Below, piece after piece: positions 1 to 9,966 of a stretch of 64,000 nucleotides of DNA. Source of the DNA: CAWDDG01 sp963801065 (GTDB taxonomy: Bacteria > Actinomycetota > Actinomycetes > Jiangellales > Jiangellaceae); contig CAWDDG010000002.1 in NCBI GenBank assembly GCA_963801065.1, positions 1 to 64,000 of the forward strand, written 5' to 3'. Made by a program: the position numbers and the translations under genes. Within the stretch, counting starts at the first letter, position 1, and each line of letters starts with the position of its first letter. The notes beneath the pieces were generated by a model. The model was not told where the DNA came from. It did not search any database and saw nothing but the letters and a program-made list of their open reading frames with translations.

Positions 1-95
1 AGACGAACGGACGAGTCCGAACGCCGCGCGTCGGCTCCGTAGTGGGCCACCAACGTCGCGGCAGAGGGTTATGAGCAGAAGACCGACGCCAGATC

Positions 96-1563
96 ATGAC
101 CAGCGCAGCGGCGACCGAGAACAAGTGGCGGGTGCCCCGCATCCACATCCTGGAGGGCTTGCGCGGAGTCCGCCGCAAGGATATGCCGCGGGAGCTTCGG
201 CGGGGGTGACCCTGCTCGCGCTCGCGGTGCCGTTGAACTTCGGGTATGTCCAGATCGCCGGGCTGCCCCCGACAGCCGGCCTGTACACGCTGATCGTCCC
301 AAGCCTCGCCTTTCGCGCTGCTGACCACGTCACGTCAACTCGTCGCGGCACCCGACGCTGCGGCCGCAGCCCTGGTCGCTTCGTCGCTGACTGGCCTCGC
401 CGACGTCGGCACCGAGCATTACATCGACTTCGCCGCCGCACAGGCGCTGGTAGGCGGTGCGATCTTCGCCCTGTGCTGGCTTTTCCGGCTGGGCTTCCTC
501 GCCAACTTCTTGTCCGAGGCCGTCTTCGTCGCATTCGTCGGCGGTCTCGCGATCGAGATCTTGCTCAGCCAGGCGGCCAAGATGCTCGGCATCTCCCTCC
601 AGGGAGAGGAGTTCCTCGAGGAGCTCACCAGCCTGGTCACCCAGCTACCCGAAGCGAACGGCTGGTCGATCCTGCTCGCCTCGCTCTCTGCGGTAATCGT
701 CTTGGGTGGACGCCGGCTGTCGCGAACAGTCCCTTGCGCGCTTGCCGTGCTGGTGGTGACCACGCTGGTCACCGTTGCCGCGAAGCTGGACGAGCGCGGC
801 GTCAGCGTGCTCGGCGAAGTCCCCAGCGGCCTGCCGCCCCTCCGTGTCCCGCACATCGACGCATCGGAGTGGATCGCGGTCGCGCCCTCGGCCCTGGCGT
901 TGACGATGGTCGCCCTGGCCGAAGGGCTGCTGACCGCCCGCAGGTACGCCGAACGCAATCACTATGCGGTCGACGCCAACGCAGAGCTACTGGCGTTTGG
1001 TGGCACCAACGCCGCAGCCGGGGTTACCGGCGGCTTCAGCATCGGCTCATCCGCTTCCAGGACCGCCGCGGTGGATCAGGTCGGCGCAAGGTCGCAAATC
1101 CCCATGCTGGTCGTTGCCTCGCTCGCCGTCGCGCTGTGTGCTCCGGGGGAGCAGTCACCCACGTGACCGTTACGTAGGACATGACACCGCAGCCCCGGTG
1201 AAGTTGCCCGATGGAGTGGTGGTATTCCGGTTCGCCGCGCCGCTGTACTTCGCCAACGCCACCACGTTCCGCGATCACATCCAGGACCTGCTCGATGCCA
1301 GACCTGCACCCGACAAAACTGACAACTCGACCGACTCCAGCACGTTGCGATGGCTCGTCCTCGACTGCGAGGCCATCACTGACATCGACGTCACCGGATC
1401 GCAGGCACTCGACGAGTCGATGCGCAGCTGTCACGACCGCGGCGTCACCGTTGTCGTGTCCCGGCTGCGGCAAGACCTCGCCACGACACTCGCGCACTAC
1501 CGCCTACTGCAACGAGTCGAGGTGTACGACAGCAACGAAGCCGCCGTAGCAGCGGCCAAATAG
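96..1563 (+). pseudogene. SulP-family anion transporter, frameshifted and internally deleted
   Basis: SulP (SLC26-like) sulfate/bicarbonate transporter remnant. The N-terminus beginning at ATG 96 (WRVPRIHILEGLRGVRR) is in one frame. The first membrane segment (VTLLALAVPLNFGYVQIAGLPPTAG written as the GASAGVTLL and AGLPPTAGLY blocks, about 200-310) is in a second frame. The membrane core from about 310 to 1150 (for example EAVFVAFVGGLAIEILLSQ, and GVTGGFSIGSSASRTA typical of the family) returns to the first frame. A STAS domain in a third frame ends at 1563 (LDCEAITDIDVTGSQAL). The core jumps from the middle helices straight to the STAS domain, so several transmembrane segments are missing as well as reading frame. 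The first two shifts compensate each other, which could be base-calling error. The missing core cannot be. Not functional as written. High confidence in family. Confidence 0.85.
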
Positions 1564-1592
1564 GCCGCCGAGACGCGAGTTCGGTCGCTCGT

Positions 1593-1609
1593 GTTCACCC
1601 CGGGTGAAC
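1593..1609. terminator. Small palindrome between convergent genes
   Basis: A perfect palindrome (GTTCACC, 3-nt CCG loop, GGTGAAC) lies between the end of the SulP remnant (1563) and the end of the convergent DUF2254 gene (1619). It has no T-run. The position suits a bidirectional terminator, but a regulatory palindrome is equally possible. Confidence 0.45.
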
Positions 1610-1618
1610 GGACGAACC

Positions 1619-2911
1619 TCACGGGCTGATCGAGCCGTGCGCTAGGCCACCGATCCCCTGGCCGTCGGCGACGCTGGCGCGATCGAGGTCGACCGAGCCG
1701 CGCCAGGCGTCGGCGACGGTGGCATTGAGCCGGCGGAGCTCTTCTTCGACGGCTGCTCGGTGCTCGAGCCGCACCGTCTCGAGAAGCTCCTCAAGCATTG
1801 CTCGGAGGCGTCGCATGATCTGCATCGAGGTCGCACCGTACTCACGGATCTCGGTGAGTCCAAGCGTCACGTAGTCCTCCCAGCGGCGAGTCACCATGAC
1901 GACTGCGGCGGCCGGCGTGTCGGCGCTCGCCGGCTTCGTACGCTCCTCGAGATCGGTCCGCCCGATGAGCCCGAGAACTTCTCCAATGTGGTCGAGGACC
2001 TGCACGGCGGTCGTGGGATCATTCACCGCGGGTGAGAGTGCTCTGTTTGCGATGTCGACCATGATCCGTATCGCGAACGCGGGATCCTGGTCGAACGTGC
2101 GCTCGTCGCCGAAAGCGATCATCCCCTCGAGCTCTTCTGCGGCACGATCGCCAAACTCGCCACCGTACACATGCACCAGCTCTTCACCGGTGTGCACGAA
2201 GTCGCCTACCGGGTGCGGCAGGACGAGGCCGGCCCCATGCGCGAGAGCCCACTCGACGAGACCGTCGGGATCGACAGCCTGGATCGCGCCGCCGCGGCCG
2301 GCTCGTACGACGAGTGTTGGATCCGCGCGGGTCGTCCCGTAATCCCACCGGATGTCCGGCCGGTCGGCGAAGCGCACAGTCTGCTCGAACGTCGACTGAG
2401 CTGCGCTTGCGACGTCTGTGGCGACGGCCGCCGGTCTCAGCCTGCGGAGGTATCGATCGAAGAAGACGATGAAGGCCAGCAGGCACAGGGAGACGAAGAG
2501 TCCGGACAGTGTCACACCGAGGTCTGGGACGAAGTCGTCATCGATCCGCCGGAGCAGCGCGAACGAGAACGTGAGGGTGCCAGCGAGAATCGCGAGCGTC
2601 GCTTTCAGCATGGGGTCTCGGTACCAGAGGCGCAGGATGCGGGCCGAGAACGTCCCGGTTGCCATCTGCACGACGAGAACGGTCACGGTGACGACGAAGC
2701 CGGTGAGCGCAGCCGTCGCGCCGATGATCGAGGACAGGACCGTGCTCGCGGTCGACGGCGAGTACTGCCATAGAAACGGGGTCCCGATGTTCTCGTCGGC
2801 GAACGAGACGACGAGGCCGAGGACCCCACCGAGCGCGGCTCCCGCCAGAGGGATGACCCAGAGGCTTTCGAGCAGACTTTCGCGCCTACGGAACCGCCTG
2901 GCCCAAGTCAT
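1619..2911 (-). CDS. DUF2254 domain-containing membrane protein
   Basis: 430-residue integral membrane protein of the DUF2254 family, function unknown. The N-terminal third has four hydrophobic segments, roughly residues 18-38, 62-84, 103-120 and 130-150. Between the second and third sits the family hallmark VVQMATGTFSARIL. The rest is a soluble region with the usual HGAGLVLPHPVGDFVHTGE block near residue 230 and a helical C-terminus rich in Glu and Arg. Length is normal for the family. The ATG at 2911 precedes a typical basic N-terminus (MTWARRFRRRESL). It is transcribed alone, convergent with the SulP remnant. Family assignment is confident; no biochemical role can be given. Confidence 0.9.
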   Translation of the reverse strand: MTWARRFRRRESLLESLWVIPLAGAALGGVLGLVVSFADENIGTPFLWQYSPSTASTVLSSIIGATAALTGFVVTVTVLVVQMATGTFSARILRLWYRDPMLKATLAILAGTLTFSFALLRRIDDDFVPDLGVTLSGLFVSLCLLAFIVFFDRYLRRLRPAAVATDVASAAQSTFEQTVRFADRPDIRWDYGTTRADPTLVVRAGRGGAIQAVDPDGLVEWALAHGAGLVLPHPVGDFVHTGEELVHVYGGEFGDRAAEELEGMIAFGDERTFDQDPAFAIRIMVDIANRALSPAVNDPTTAVQVLDHIGEVLGLIGRTDLEERTKPASADTPAAAVVMVTRRWEDYVTLGLTEIREYGATSMQIMRRLRAMLEELLETVRLEHRAAVEEELRRLNATVADAWRGSVDLDRASVADGQGIGGLAHGSISP

Positions 2912-2999
2912 ATCGCTCGTCTCATTTGGCGCCTGGATCGCGGACAGGGCAGCGCCGCGCCGCAGCTGCCGCCATGATTGGCATCGGTCGGTTGAGGCG

Positions 3000-3560
3000 G
3001 TGAGAGGCCTTGTACCCGTCGGAGAGGCGGGTGAGATCTAGTTCTCATAGCGAACATCTAATCCCTCCCTCGATGAGCACAACTTCGTACACCGCGGACC
3101 TGCTCGGCGTCGATACCGACCTCGTGGCCGCTCCGAGGTGAGCGCTACGAGACCGACCGGGCACATCGGCCCTTCGGACAAGCCACTTCCCGAACATGCC
3201 TACACCAAGCCTAGAACCCCCATCCTCGCCGCTTCTTCACTTAAGGGAAGCCATGTCCGGACTTTGCGGTGGCATGGCGGTGCGCGTGATGCGGATGTTC
3301 ACCAGGCCGAGAGCACGACGCAGATGGCGTTTCACACGATCAGCGTGATGGCCCGCGCCGGGGCGGTCACTACGGTGATCGTTACATCGACTTATCCGGA
3401 GGATGCCGCTATGCCCGCCGATGACGTGACCGACGGCGACGTGGCCGTCTATTCCGGCCTGATGGACTCGCGGACGCCCCTCGGCCGCATGTCACGAGCA
3501 CCTGCATCCGGGGGTGGCGCCAAGTTGAAGACGACGAGCCCTCCACCTCGAACAGTGTCA
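3000..3560. other. Intergenic stretch without a convincing gene
   Basis: The roughly 650 bases between the divergent DUF2254 and DUF1254 genes contain only short frames of low-complexity, charge-poor sequence with no family resemblance. Both flanking genes must have their promoters here. No clear -35/-10 pair or operator stands out. Confidence 0.5.
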
Positions 3561-3570
3561 AGGAGGCACG

Positions 3571-5133
3571 ATGAGCGTTGAACAGGCTGGGGTTTCGGCC
3601 GAGGTTCTGAGATCGATCTCGACGCCCGACCGGGTCGAGAGTCGGCTTGGAATGTTGGAGTTCAAAGATGGTGCTCCGTCGGAGGCGACGGCGGCGTTGT
3701 TGTACGACCATCTCGACTTCGTGCACGGGGTGCAGGCGTTCCTCGGCGCGCTGCGCGGTGCCTCGCTGGCATCGGTTCGCCGTGGTCACCTGTCGGTGGG
3801 GGTGGAGGACAACTCGTTGCTGTTGTTCTCGGAGTTGATGGATTCGACGTCGCTGTTCCTGACCGCCAACTGCGACACGGTCTACTTCTGGGGGTTCGTG
3901 GATCTATCGGACGGGCCGATGGTGATCGAGGTGCCAGCGCTCGGTGCCCCGTCCGGGATCCTAGGCACGATCGATGACATGTGGTTCAACTGGGTCACCG
4001 ATGTCGGCCTGCCCGGCCCGGATCGAAGCGAGGGTGGCCGGTACCTGATGGTGGGACCAGGCTATGACGGCCCGCTGCCGGACAGCGGGTATCACGTGTT
4101 CCATGCCCGTACGAAGCGGGTGACCTTGATCGGCCGCGCCTTCATGGTCGACAACGATCCGAAGGTACCGGTCGAGGCGATCCGCAACGGCGTCCGGGTG
4201 TATCGCTACGTGCCCGGCGCCTATGGCACGGCGGTCGGCAGTTTTCTGGCCGGGCAGGCACCGCTGGGGGCCGCGGCCCCGGTGCCCGAGACCCGGTTCG
4301 TCGAGGCGTCGGGCATGGCGATCAACACTCTCTTCCCGAACGACTTCGGCTTCTGGGAGGTGGTGAATGAATTGGTGCAGCAGGAACCACCGGAAGCGGC
4401 CGATCCCGAGCTGCTCGGCCTGCTCGCCTCCATCGGCATCGTGCACGGCAAACCATTCGAACCAGACGACAGGATGCGCAGGATCCTCGAAGAAGCCGTC
4501 GTGGTCGGCAACGCCACCGCCCGCACCGTCACGTTCGCGGCACGACCCGAGGAAGGCTTCGCCTTCTACCCGAACTCGCAATGGCAAAGTGCGCTATTCG
4601 TCGGCGGCTACCAGTTCCTCGACCCACCACCCGAGATCACACTCGACGGCCCGGTCGCAGCCCCGAGCGACGGTGCCCGCAAACTCAACTCCGCCACCAA
4701 CTTCTTCTACATGGCCACCGGCATCACACCGGCGATGTGCATGCGCCTGACCGGCATCGGCTCGCAGTACATCTTTGCGATGCGTGACAGCGAAGGGAAC
4801 TACTTCGACGGCGCCCGCAACTACCGCCTCACCCTTCCACCGGACATTCCCGAGAGCCGCTTCTGGTCACTGCTGATGTACGACAACCAGACGCGGTCGA
4901 TGTTGCAGACCGACCAGCACCTTCCCCGTCTGGGAAGCCAGTCGGGCACCGTTGAGGCCAACCCTGACGGCTCGATCGACATCTACTTCGGACCCACCGC
5001 CCCGGAAGGCAAAGCCAACAACTGGCTGCAAACCGTCCCCGGCAAGGGCTGGTGGACAATCCTTCGGCTCTACAACCCACTCCAACCGTTCTTTGACAAG
5101 ACATGGCAACCCTCAGAGATTCAACCGATCTAG
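3571..5133 (+). CDS. DUF1254/DUF1214 domain-containing protein (copy 1)
   Basis: 520 residues. The N-terminal half is a DUF1254 domain (about residues 40-170; FVHGVQAFLGALRG, then the TANCDTVYFWGFVDLSDGP block). The C-terminal half is a DUF1214 domain (about 380-515; SRFWSLLMYDNQTRSML and DIYFGPTAPEGKANNWLQT). This two-domain architecture is common in actinobacteria, often in secreted or envelope contexts and near stress or lipid genes; its activity is unknown. No signal peptide is seen here. The ATG start has a strong AAGGAGG 6 bases upstream. A diverged paralogue follows 250 bases downstream in the same orientation, so the two may share regulation. Family confidence is high. Confidence 0.9.
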   Translation: MSVEQAGVSAEVLRSISTPDRVESRLGMLEFKDGAPSEATAALLYDHLDFVHGVQAFLGALRGASLASVRRGHLSVGVEDNSLLLFSELMDSTSLFLTANCDTVYFWGFVDLSDGPMVIEVPALGAPSGILGTIDDMWFNWVTDVGLPGPDRSEGGRYLMVGPGYDGPLPDSGYHVFHARTKRVTLIGRAFMVDNDPKVPVEAIRNGVRVYRYVPGAYGTAVGSFLAGQAPLGAAAPVPETRFVEASGMAINTLFPNDFGFWEVVNELVQQEPPEAADPELLGLLASIGIVHGKPFEPDDRMRRILEEAVVVGNATARTVTFAARPEEGFAFYPNSQWQSALFVGGYQFLDPPPEITLDGPVAAPSDGARKLNSATNFFYMATGITPAMCMRLTGIGSQYIFAMRDSEGNYFDGARNYRLTLPPDIPESRFWSLLMYDNQTRSMLQTDQHLPRLGSQSGTVEANPDGSIDIYFGPTAPEGKANNWLQTVPGKGWWTILRLYNPLQPFFDKTWQPSEIQPI

Positions 5134-5298
5134 TAATCGTACGAACGTCAGCGGAGGCCCACTCCGGGCGGCATTCACCACACAATGGGTCTCCATTCCT
5201 ACCCGGATAGCGCGGGCCATGCGAAACGCGGGCGCGGCAAGGACGGCACGGCAGTTCGCCGGCCAGCGAGTCCGGCGAATTGAGCGAGCACACGCGCC

Positions 5299-5350
5299 AA
5301 CGTCTCGGTTCACTCACATTGCGTGATGACGGAGGGCTCCGAGGTTTCGT
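5299..5350 (+). promoter_or_regulatory. Leader segment shared with 16876-16927
   Basis: About 46 bases directly upstream of DUF1254 copy 2 align with a segment near 16.88 kb at roughly 80 percent identity, in the same orientation. Shared blocks include CACATTG and GGCTCC. Position suggests a conserved promoter or operator region; that reading is inference. Confidence 0.4.
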
Positions 5351-5386
5351 ACGTTGCGATCGATTGCCTTACCAGGAGGACCTGTA

Positions 5387-6811
5387 ATGACCGTTGCAGA
5401 TCATCGGGACACGCCAGACTCAGAGAGCGTCGACACGCGCATCGGGACGCTGCGGTACGAGTTGAGCTGCCCGACGCCCGAGACGACGCGGAAGCTCTTC
5501 GATGAGATGGACTTCCAGCGCGCTGTTCAGGCTTACCTCTGGGCATACCCGGCCGTCTCCTTCGAATCCATCCGGGTCGTGGCAAAGCGCGACCTCGACA
5601 TGGACCACAACGATCTGGGTATTGCCGACAACTTCGTCGACCCTAAGTCCGTCTGGCTAACGGCGAACGACACCACGATCTACGCCTTCACGAACCTGGA
5701 CTTGGCCCAGGGTCCGGTCGCGATCGATATCCCACCCGGTGCAATCGTGGGCCTGCTGGACGACTTCTGGCAGCGCTCGCTCTCCGACGTCGGCCTGCCC
5801 GGGCCGGACGCGGGGAACGGCGGCACGTTCCTGCTACTGCCACCGGGCTACGACGGCGAGGTTCCTCAGTCCGGCTACCACACACTTCAGGCGACGATGA
5901 ACAACCACAACCTCCTGGTCCGCGGCATCATCGTCAACAACGACATCCCCGACGCCGTGCAGCGCATCCGGAAGGTGAAGATCTACCCGTGGAGCGAGCG
6001 CGAAGATCCCCAGCCGAGTAAGTTCGTCTCGATTTCGGGCAAGCTGATCGACACGACTCCTCCAAGTGGCATCGAGTACTGGGCGCGACTCGCCACGGTC
6101 ATCAACAACAACCCGGTTCAAGAACACGACCGGTTCTTCATGGCCATGCTCAAGCCGCTTGGCATCGAGAAGGGCAACCCGTTCCAGCCTGACTCACGGC
6201 AAACTGTCATCCTCGAGGAGGCCGCCGCGCTGGGCGATGCGATGGCACGCAACGTGATGTACGAGAACACCAAGCGCACCAGTCCGGCCAAGCCGTTCCG
6301 GGGCACTCGCTGGGACTGGGTGATCCTGGTCAAGCCCAGCCAAGAAACCGAGAACTACAGCCAACTCGACGAACGGCTGCAATACACCTACGGCGCCATC
6401 TACCTGTCACCCGCCATCGGAGTGATGAAAGCCGGTCCCGGGGCAAACTACGTTCAGACATTCGGCGACAAGGACGGCGACCACTTCGACGGCGGCAGGT
6501 CCTACCGCCTGCACGTGCCCGCCAACCCGCCGGTTTCGGCGTTCTGGTCGTTGACGCTGTACGACACCGCAACCCGTTCGATGGTCCAGAACCCGACGAA
6601 CGACGCGGCCCGCTCGGGCTACGACGAGCTGAATACGAATAGCGACGGCTCGCTGGACCTGTACTTCGGGCCGGAACCGCCGGCAGGCCAGGAGATCAAC
6701 TGGATCGAAACGATTCCCGGCAGGGGCTTCTACCCGATGTTCCGCTTCTACAGCCCCACCGCGCCGTTGTTCGACGGCACGTGGACACTGCCGGACGTCG
6801 AGCCGATCTGA
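5387..6811 (+). CDS. DUF1254/DUF1214 domain-containing protein (copy 2)
   Basis: 474 residues, with the same DUF1254 then DUF1214 layout as the gene before it: MDFQRAVQAYLWAYPAVSFE and TANDTTIYAFTNLDLAQGP at the N-side, SAFWSLTLYDTATRSMVQN and NWIETIPGRGFYPMFRFYSP at the C-side. The upstream gene is a paralogue, clearly related but well diverged, so the duplication is not recent. The ATG at 5387 was chosen over an upstream in-frame start because AGGAGG lies 7 bases before it and the preceding sequence reads as leader. The leader (about 5300-5346) resembles a segment near 16.88 kb. The 252-base gap to copy 1 suggests it may have its own promoter. Confidence 0.9.
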   Translation: MTVADHRDTPDSESVDTRIGTLRYELSCPTPETTRKLFDEMDFQRAVQAYLWAYPAVSFESIRVVAKRDLDMDHNDLGIADNFVDPKSVWLTANDTTIYAFTNLDLAQGPVAIDIPPGAIVGLLDDFWQRSLSDVGLPGPDAGNGGTFLLLPPGYDGEVPQSGYHTLQATMNNHNLLVRGIIVNNDIPDAVQRIRKVKIYPWSEREDPQPSKFVSISGKLIDTTPPSGIEYWARLATVINNNPVQEHDRFFMAMLKPLGIEKGNPFQPDSRQTVILEEAAALGDAMARNVMYENTKRTSPAKPFRGTRWDWVILVKPSQETENYSQLDERLQYTYGAIYLSPAIGVMKAGPGANYVQTFGDKDGDHFDGGRSYRLHVPANPPVSAFWSLTLYDTATRSMVQNPTNDAARSGYDELNTNSDGSLDLYFGPEPPAGQEINWIETIPGRGFYPMFRFYSPTAPLFDGTWTLPDVEPI

Positions 6812-6902
6812 CGCGGAAGCACGACGGCAGGGCAGTGCCACTTTTTCCGCCGCACGCGGCCGACAGCGGCGGCGGCCACGAGGGCAAACCGATCTGCTCG
6901 TC

Positions 6903-7112
6903 ATGGCGGCGAAGAATCTGGAAGCACACGTCGACCGCGCGATCACACGGGCGAACAAGATCGAAAAGAAGCAGCTTCAGGCAGACGAAGAGGCACTCGA
7001 GCCCGAGATCGACGAAGCAGCCAGAGCTAAAGAAGATCGGACGAGTCTGCGTCGATGGGGAAGCGACGCCGTCACGCTGACGGCGATGAGCGTGCGTGAC
7101 GGCGTCCGATAG
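6903..7112 (+). CDS. Small charged helical hypothetical protein
   Basis: A 69-residue frame beginning MAAKNLEAHVDRAITRANKIE, rich in Lys, Glu and Ala and predicted almost wholly helical, ending in RRWGSDAVTLTAMSV. No family recognised and no clear ribosome binding site. It fills the gap between the DUF1254 pair and the decarboxylase remnant. It could be a genuine small protein or chance; low confidence. Confidence 0.3.
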   Translation: MAAKNLEAHVDRAITRANKIEKKQLQADEEALEPEIDEAARAKEDRTSLRRWGSDAVTLTAMSVRDGVR

Positions 7113-7291
7113 TGCACTCGTGCGGCTTCGTCGAGTTCGACGCGATCGACCGTTCATCTGATCTGCGTGGTGCAAGCCGCGTCTGCTCGATCGATATGGG
7201 TTGAGCAAGCTCCCCAGCCAATCCGTCGCCGGACGCTTCGCCTTGTAGGCAGCGCCCCGGTGAACGCGTCGGGCACCAGCGACAGCAGAGG

Positions 7292-7501
7292 ATGAGGTCG
7301 GCTTTGGACTATCACGAGCGGCTGCGCCGTCTTGCGATCAACGACGCACAGCTTGCGGAGGACTGTGTCGGCGGAGCCGGAGTCGAGTCGCTGGGCCTGG
7401 ATCTGAAGACGCTGGCACTCGTCCGGCTCGCCGCGTTGGTCGCGGTCGGCGGGGCGCTGGGGTATGACACCGACGCATTGGAACCCCAGTCGGGTGGGTG
7501 A
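7292..7501 (+). pseudogene. Carboxymuconolactone decarboxylase (AhpD-like), internal deletion
   Basis: The 69-residue product starts with the typical N-terminus of this family (LDYHERLRRLAINDAQLAE and LDLKTLALVRLAALVAVG). It then jumps directly to the usual C-terminal motif LALGYDTDALE. Full-length members are about 130-150 residues. The missing middle normally carries the helices that build the active-site bundle. The reading frame is kept across the deletion, so a short peptide could still be made, but it cannot be an active enzyme. Decarboxylases of this kind are one of the standard partners of ECF41 sigma factors, one of which lies 8 kb away; a link is speculative. Confidence 0.7.
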
Positions 7502-7507
7502 TGGCGG

Positions 7508-9751
7508 CTACCCGCCGAGCAGGCCGATTGCCGTCGCCTGTTGCACCGCGTGGTTGCGTGAAGAGACGCCCAGTTTTCGATAGATCGAGCCGACCTCCGA
7601 GCTAACGGTATTACGGGAGACGAACAGCCGTTCCCCGATCTCGCGGATCGTGAGGTGTGTCTGCAGGTACGGCAGCAACCGAAGCTCCGCTGGGGTGAGC
7701 GGCGACCCGCCGGTCGCTCCCAGCTGTGGGCTCGATGTGATCTTGCGAAGCTCCGAGACCTCGTCGACGAGGGCACCGAGGTGTGGCCGGTGGAGCAAGA
7801 TGTCGTCGATTTCACGCTGTAGGTGCCGAGCGGTTGTGTGGTCACCCACGCCCCAGTACACCTTCGCGAGTTGCAGTCGTGCGCGTACAGCGAGCCATGG
7901 CAGCACGAATGTGCAGGTCGGACGGGCCCGCATCGCCTGCGTGAGCCGTCGGTGTGCCTCCTTCAGGTCGCCACGGTGCACGGCGAGCCGGGCCGCGGCG
8001 GCGAAGGCGAGCACGCTGGTGGCGTAGTCATGCATCCGATACTCATCAATTGCGGCGAGCGCCAGTTCCACATGCCCGGCCGCCTCCGCCCATCGCCCGC
8101 GATCCATGGCCAGTACCGCGAGCTCGGCCTCGCTGTCGACGAGCGAATCGGTATTGGATTGCGCGGCGGCCAAGGTGGACGACTCGGCGAACAGGGCACC
8201 GGCCTGGTCAATGTCTCCGGTGAGCAGATGCGCCTCGGCCAAAAAGCAGAGCGCCGTGTCGCGCCAGACGCTCCACGGCGGCTCTTGCGCGACGGCGAAG
8301 CTTGCGTCGGCCGTCATCTGCTCCGGGCCTGCGGCACAGATGACCGCTCGAAACATTGCCCGCGCCGAGTCGAACGATGCCGTGCCGTCTGCCGGAACCA
8401 GGTCAAACGAAGCGGCGTCGACGATCGCCGCCCAGCGTTGCGCTTCGACGGTCTGCCCCGTGAACACCGCAATGTAGCCCGCCAGAACGGCGAGCGGGGG
8501 ATATTCCTCGATTGCGGAACCGCCCAGCGACGACAGCCAGCGTTGCACGGTCGATAACTGCCCGGCCTGGTAGGTCGGCAGGATCAACGCCGTCACCAAC
8601 TGAACGCATCGGTCCTGCTCGGTAGTGTTCAACAGGTGCTCGACGGCCATCGCTGGAGATCCGTTGGCCTCGTACCAGTCGGCAGCCCGTAGATGCAGCT
8701 TCATGATGGCCTCGGGCTCGACCCGACGAAGCTCCCCAAGCAAGAACTCACGGTATAAGGCGTGGTAGCGGTACCACTCTCGCCGACGATCGAGCGGGAT
8801 CAGGAACACGTTCGAGGCCTCGAGGCTGCGCAGTCGGTCCTGCGCGCCTGATGCTCCGAGGAGAGCGTCGCACAGCGGAGCGCACAGTTGATCGAGCACC
8901 GCCGTGCGCCGCAAGAACCGCTGGATACTCTCGGGCAGTCGAATGAACGACTCGCGGTACAGGTAGTCGGCCACGTACCGGTCGTTGCCGGAGACCGTCA
9001 ACGCATCGCCGTTGCTGTCGTGCGCGATCACCGCTGCGAGGTAGAGCCCGACCGGCCAGCCTTCGGTCCGTTCGGTCACAGCGGCTGCCAGGTCGGGAGT
9101 GATGCTGACGCGTGCCTCGGCGAAGATTTGTTCGGCGCCGGCCGCGTCGAGGGCCAAGTCGCTCGCCAGGTACTCCAACGCGTCACCGGATGCTCGCAGC
9201 GGCGGCAGGTGAGGCCACTCGGAACGACTCGCCGAGACCAACTGGGAACCTCGCGGAATACCGGAGACGACCACGCTCAGCACATCGTGACAGGCCGGCG
9301 ACTGCAGTTCGTGGAGGTCGTCGAGCATGAGCACGAACGGAACCGGGCTCGTCCTCAGGGCTGAGGCAAGACGCGGCGCAGCGCGTCCCAACACCGACAC
9401 GCCGAGACCACCCATGTCCGCGATCAGGCCGGAGTTTCCCGGCGAGACCCGAGCGTAGGCGGACGCCAACAAGGTCAGCAGTGCCGAAGGATCATCGTCC
9501 AGACGGTCCAGAGACACCCATGCGACGCGGCGATCCTCGGCGAGGGCCCACTGAACCAGCAAGGTCGACTTGCCATAACCCGCAGGCGCAGTGAGGCCGA
9601 CAACGCGGCAATCGCTCGAACGAGCCGCCTCAATGAGGGGGGTGCGACTGACCGAACCTAAGCGAGGCTGCGGAACCGACAGCTTGGCGTCGAGCAGCGA
9701 CGCATCAAGCTCGACAGCCCTCGCCGCACCCTCGTACGAGTCCCCCGTCAC
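7508..9751 (-). CDS. LuxR-family large ATP-binding transcriptional regulator (MalT-like)
   Basis: Roughly 747 residues with the LAL/MalT plan. A P-loop NTPase comes first (Walker A in LTAPAGYGKSTLLVQWA; Walker B region VPFVLMLDDLHELQ). A long helical TPR-like sensor region follows. A C-terminal LuxR helix-turn-helix (TIREIGERLFVSRNTVSSEV, then YRKLGVSSRNHAVQQA) ends the protein. Such proteins bind an effector and ATP, oligomerise and activate transcription. The GTG at 9751 is preferred because the open frame extends to 10009, where it would overlap the start region of the divergent AI-2E gene and adds only unstructured sequence. The target is unknown; the divergent AI-2E/sulfatase genes are natural candidates. 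Its 3' end nearly touches the decarboxylase remnant. Confidence 0.85.
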   Translation of the reverse strand: MTGDSYEGAARAVELDASLLDAKLSVPQPRLGSVSRTPLIEAARSSDCRVVGLTAPAGYGKSTLLVQWALAEDRRVAWVSLDRLDDDPSALLTLLASAYARVSPGNSGLIADMGGLGVSVLGRAAPRLASALRTSPVPFVLMLDDLHELQSPACHDVLSVVVSGIPRGSQLVSASRSEWPHLPPLRASGDALEYLASDLALDAAGAEQIFAEARVSITPDLAAAVTERTEGWPVGLYLAAVIAHDSNGDALTVSGNDRYVADYLYRESFIRLPESIQRFLRRTAVLDQLCAPLCDALLGASGAQDRLRSLEASNVFLIPLDRRREWYRYHALYREFLLGELRRVEPEAIMKLHLRAADWYEANGSPAMAVEHLLNTTEQDRCVQLVTALILPTYQAGQLSTVQRWLSSLGGSAIEEYPPLAVLAGYIAVFTGQTVEAQRWAAIVDAASFDLVPADGTASFDSARAMFRAVICAAGPEQMTADASFAVAQEPPWSVWRDTALCFLAEAHLLTGDIDQAGALFAESSTLAAAQSNTDSLVDSEAELAVLAMDRGRWAEAAGHVELALAAIDEYRMHDYATSVLAFAAAARLAVHRGDLKEAHRRLTQAMRARPTCTFVLPWLAVRARLQLAKVYWGVGDHTTARHLQREIDDILLHRPHLGALVDEVSELRKITSSPQLGATGGSPLTPAELRLLPYLQTHLTIREIGERLFVSRNTVSSEVGSIYRKLGVSSRNHAVQQATAIGLLGG

Positions 9752-9966
9752 GATCGAAATCCTAGGCGCGGCGGTCGGGCCACTCAACGAAGAACGCGGA
9801 TCTGGCGCCGAAGCACCCGGTGAGCCAATTGCGGTCCGGGCTGGCGCCGTTTCACGCAATCTGCGGGATGCGACCCCGTCGTGTTCCGGCTGGGATGACC
9901 AAAGGGCGGCGTACTCGGCTTCCACTTGGCCACCGCCGCGCAGTCCTTCGAGAAAGGGGTTCGCCG

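Noticed and set aside
3138..3581. Open frame before the first DUF1254 gene
   Set aside because: Overlaps its ribosome binding site, low-complexity composition, no family resemblance.
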